From Candidatus Omnitrophota bacterium (GTDB lineage Bacteria; Omnitrophota; Gorgyraeia; Duberdicusellales; 4484-171): 6,855 nt of DNA. The notes beneath the pieces are model-generated. The model saw nothing but the letters and a program-made list of their open reading frames with translations, was not told where the DNA came from and searched no databases. Numbering within the stretch: the first letter of the stretch is position 1; the number at the start of each line of letters is the position of its first letter. Below, in pieces: positions 6,826 through 6,855 of this stretch. Where the stretch lies: contig JAFGHG010000173.1 of the NCBI GenBank assembly GCA_016939345.1, positions 1-6,855 of the forward strand, in the 5' to 3' direction. Position numbers and translations under genes: made by a program.

Positions 6826-6855
6826 ACTACGGACTACGGACTGTGGACTATGGAC
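6826..6855. repeat. Heptamer repeat tract cut by the window edge
   Basis: On the minus strand this is a run of degenerate AGTCCAT/AGTCCGT heptamers starting at the edge. It is homologous to the outer arm of the hairpin at 6463-6493: same unit order, same CAG variant at the same place, and AGTAAA at the end of both. No clear partner arm is visible on the inner side, so this is either half of an element continuing outside or a degenerate copy. A repeat at the very end is what an assembly break would produce, if the window is a contig. Confidence 0.8.

Noticed and set aside
6826..6855. CRISPR array
   Set aside because: The units are contiguous degenerate 7-mers with no spacers.
1..6855. tRNA, rRNA or riboswitch
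   Set aside because: No cloverleaf, rRNA-like or riboswitch-like stretch was seen; nearly all the sequence is accounted for by coding DNA.

Overview
The window is filled by one very long minus-strand reading frame. Read from 6855 down to 1 (codons ending on coordinates divisible by 3), I checked every triplet and found no TAA, TAG or TGA in all 2285 codons. From the first ATG (6801) to the window edge this gives at least 2267 residues, and the C-terminus lies beyond position 1. The protein is a chain of membrane-anchored modules. Residues are numbered from the ATG at 6801. In order: an uncertain N-terminal stretch (1-128); two membrane segments (141-187); a first peptidase-like module with HEYAGH; a membrane segment; a second module with a canonical HExxH (HELDH); a membrane segment plus a signal-peptide-like segment; a ChaN/TraB-like module; a multi-span membrane region with an isoprenylcysteine/phospholipid-methyltransferase signature; a helical basic region; a membrane segment; an HPr-kinase-like P-loop module; and a last membrane segment near the edge.

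The organism is a bacterium: strong Shine-Dalgarno sequences are visible, and the standard code works throughout. Giant multidomain membrane ORFs and short heptamer hairpin repeats would fit an uncultured lineage such as Omnitrophota or a related PVC-type group. That is a guess from general character, not a match.

The 5' region (6380-6855) is the most puzzling part. An 81-codon ORF (6781-6536) with a perfect Shine-Dalgarno sequence overlaps the long frame in another phase. It is followed 5 nt later by an ATG (6530) with its own Shine-Dalgarno sequence. That ATG would lead into the giant gene if a 98-bp segment were removed. The segment contains a 75-nt heptamer-repeat hairpin and is bounded by two copies of an approximately 20-nt sequence. 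A second, homologous heptamer tract lies at the window's right edge (6826-6855). My reading is that a small repeat element inserted at the native start of the giant gene. It cut off the original N-terminus after 12 codons and, by chance or selection, left an open frame running upstream.

There are no RNA genes, CRISPR arrays or plus-strand genes that I can support. The only stretch outside a called gene is 6802-6855, which holds a Shine-Dalgarno-like sequence and the edge heptamer tract.
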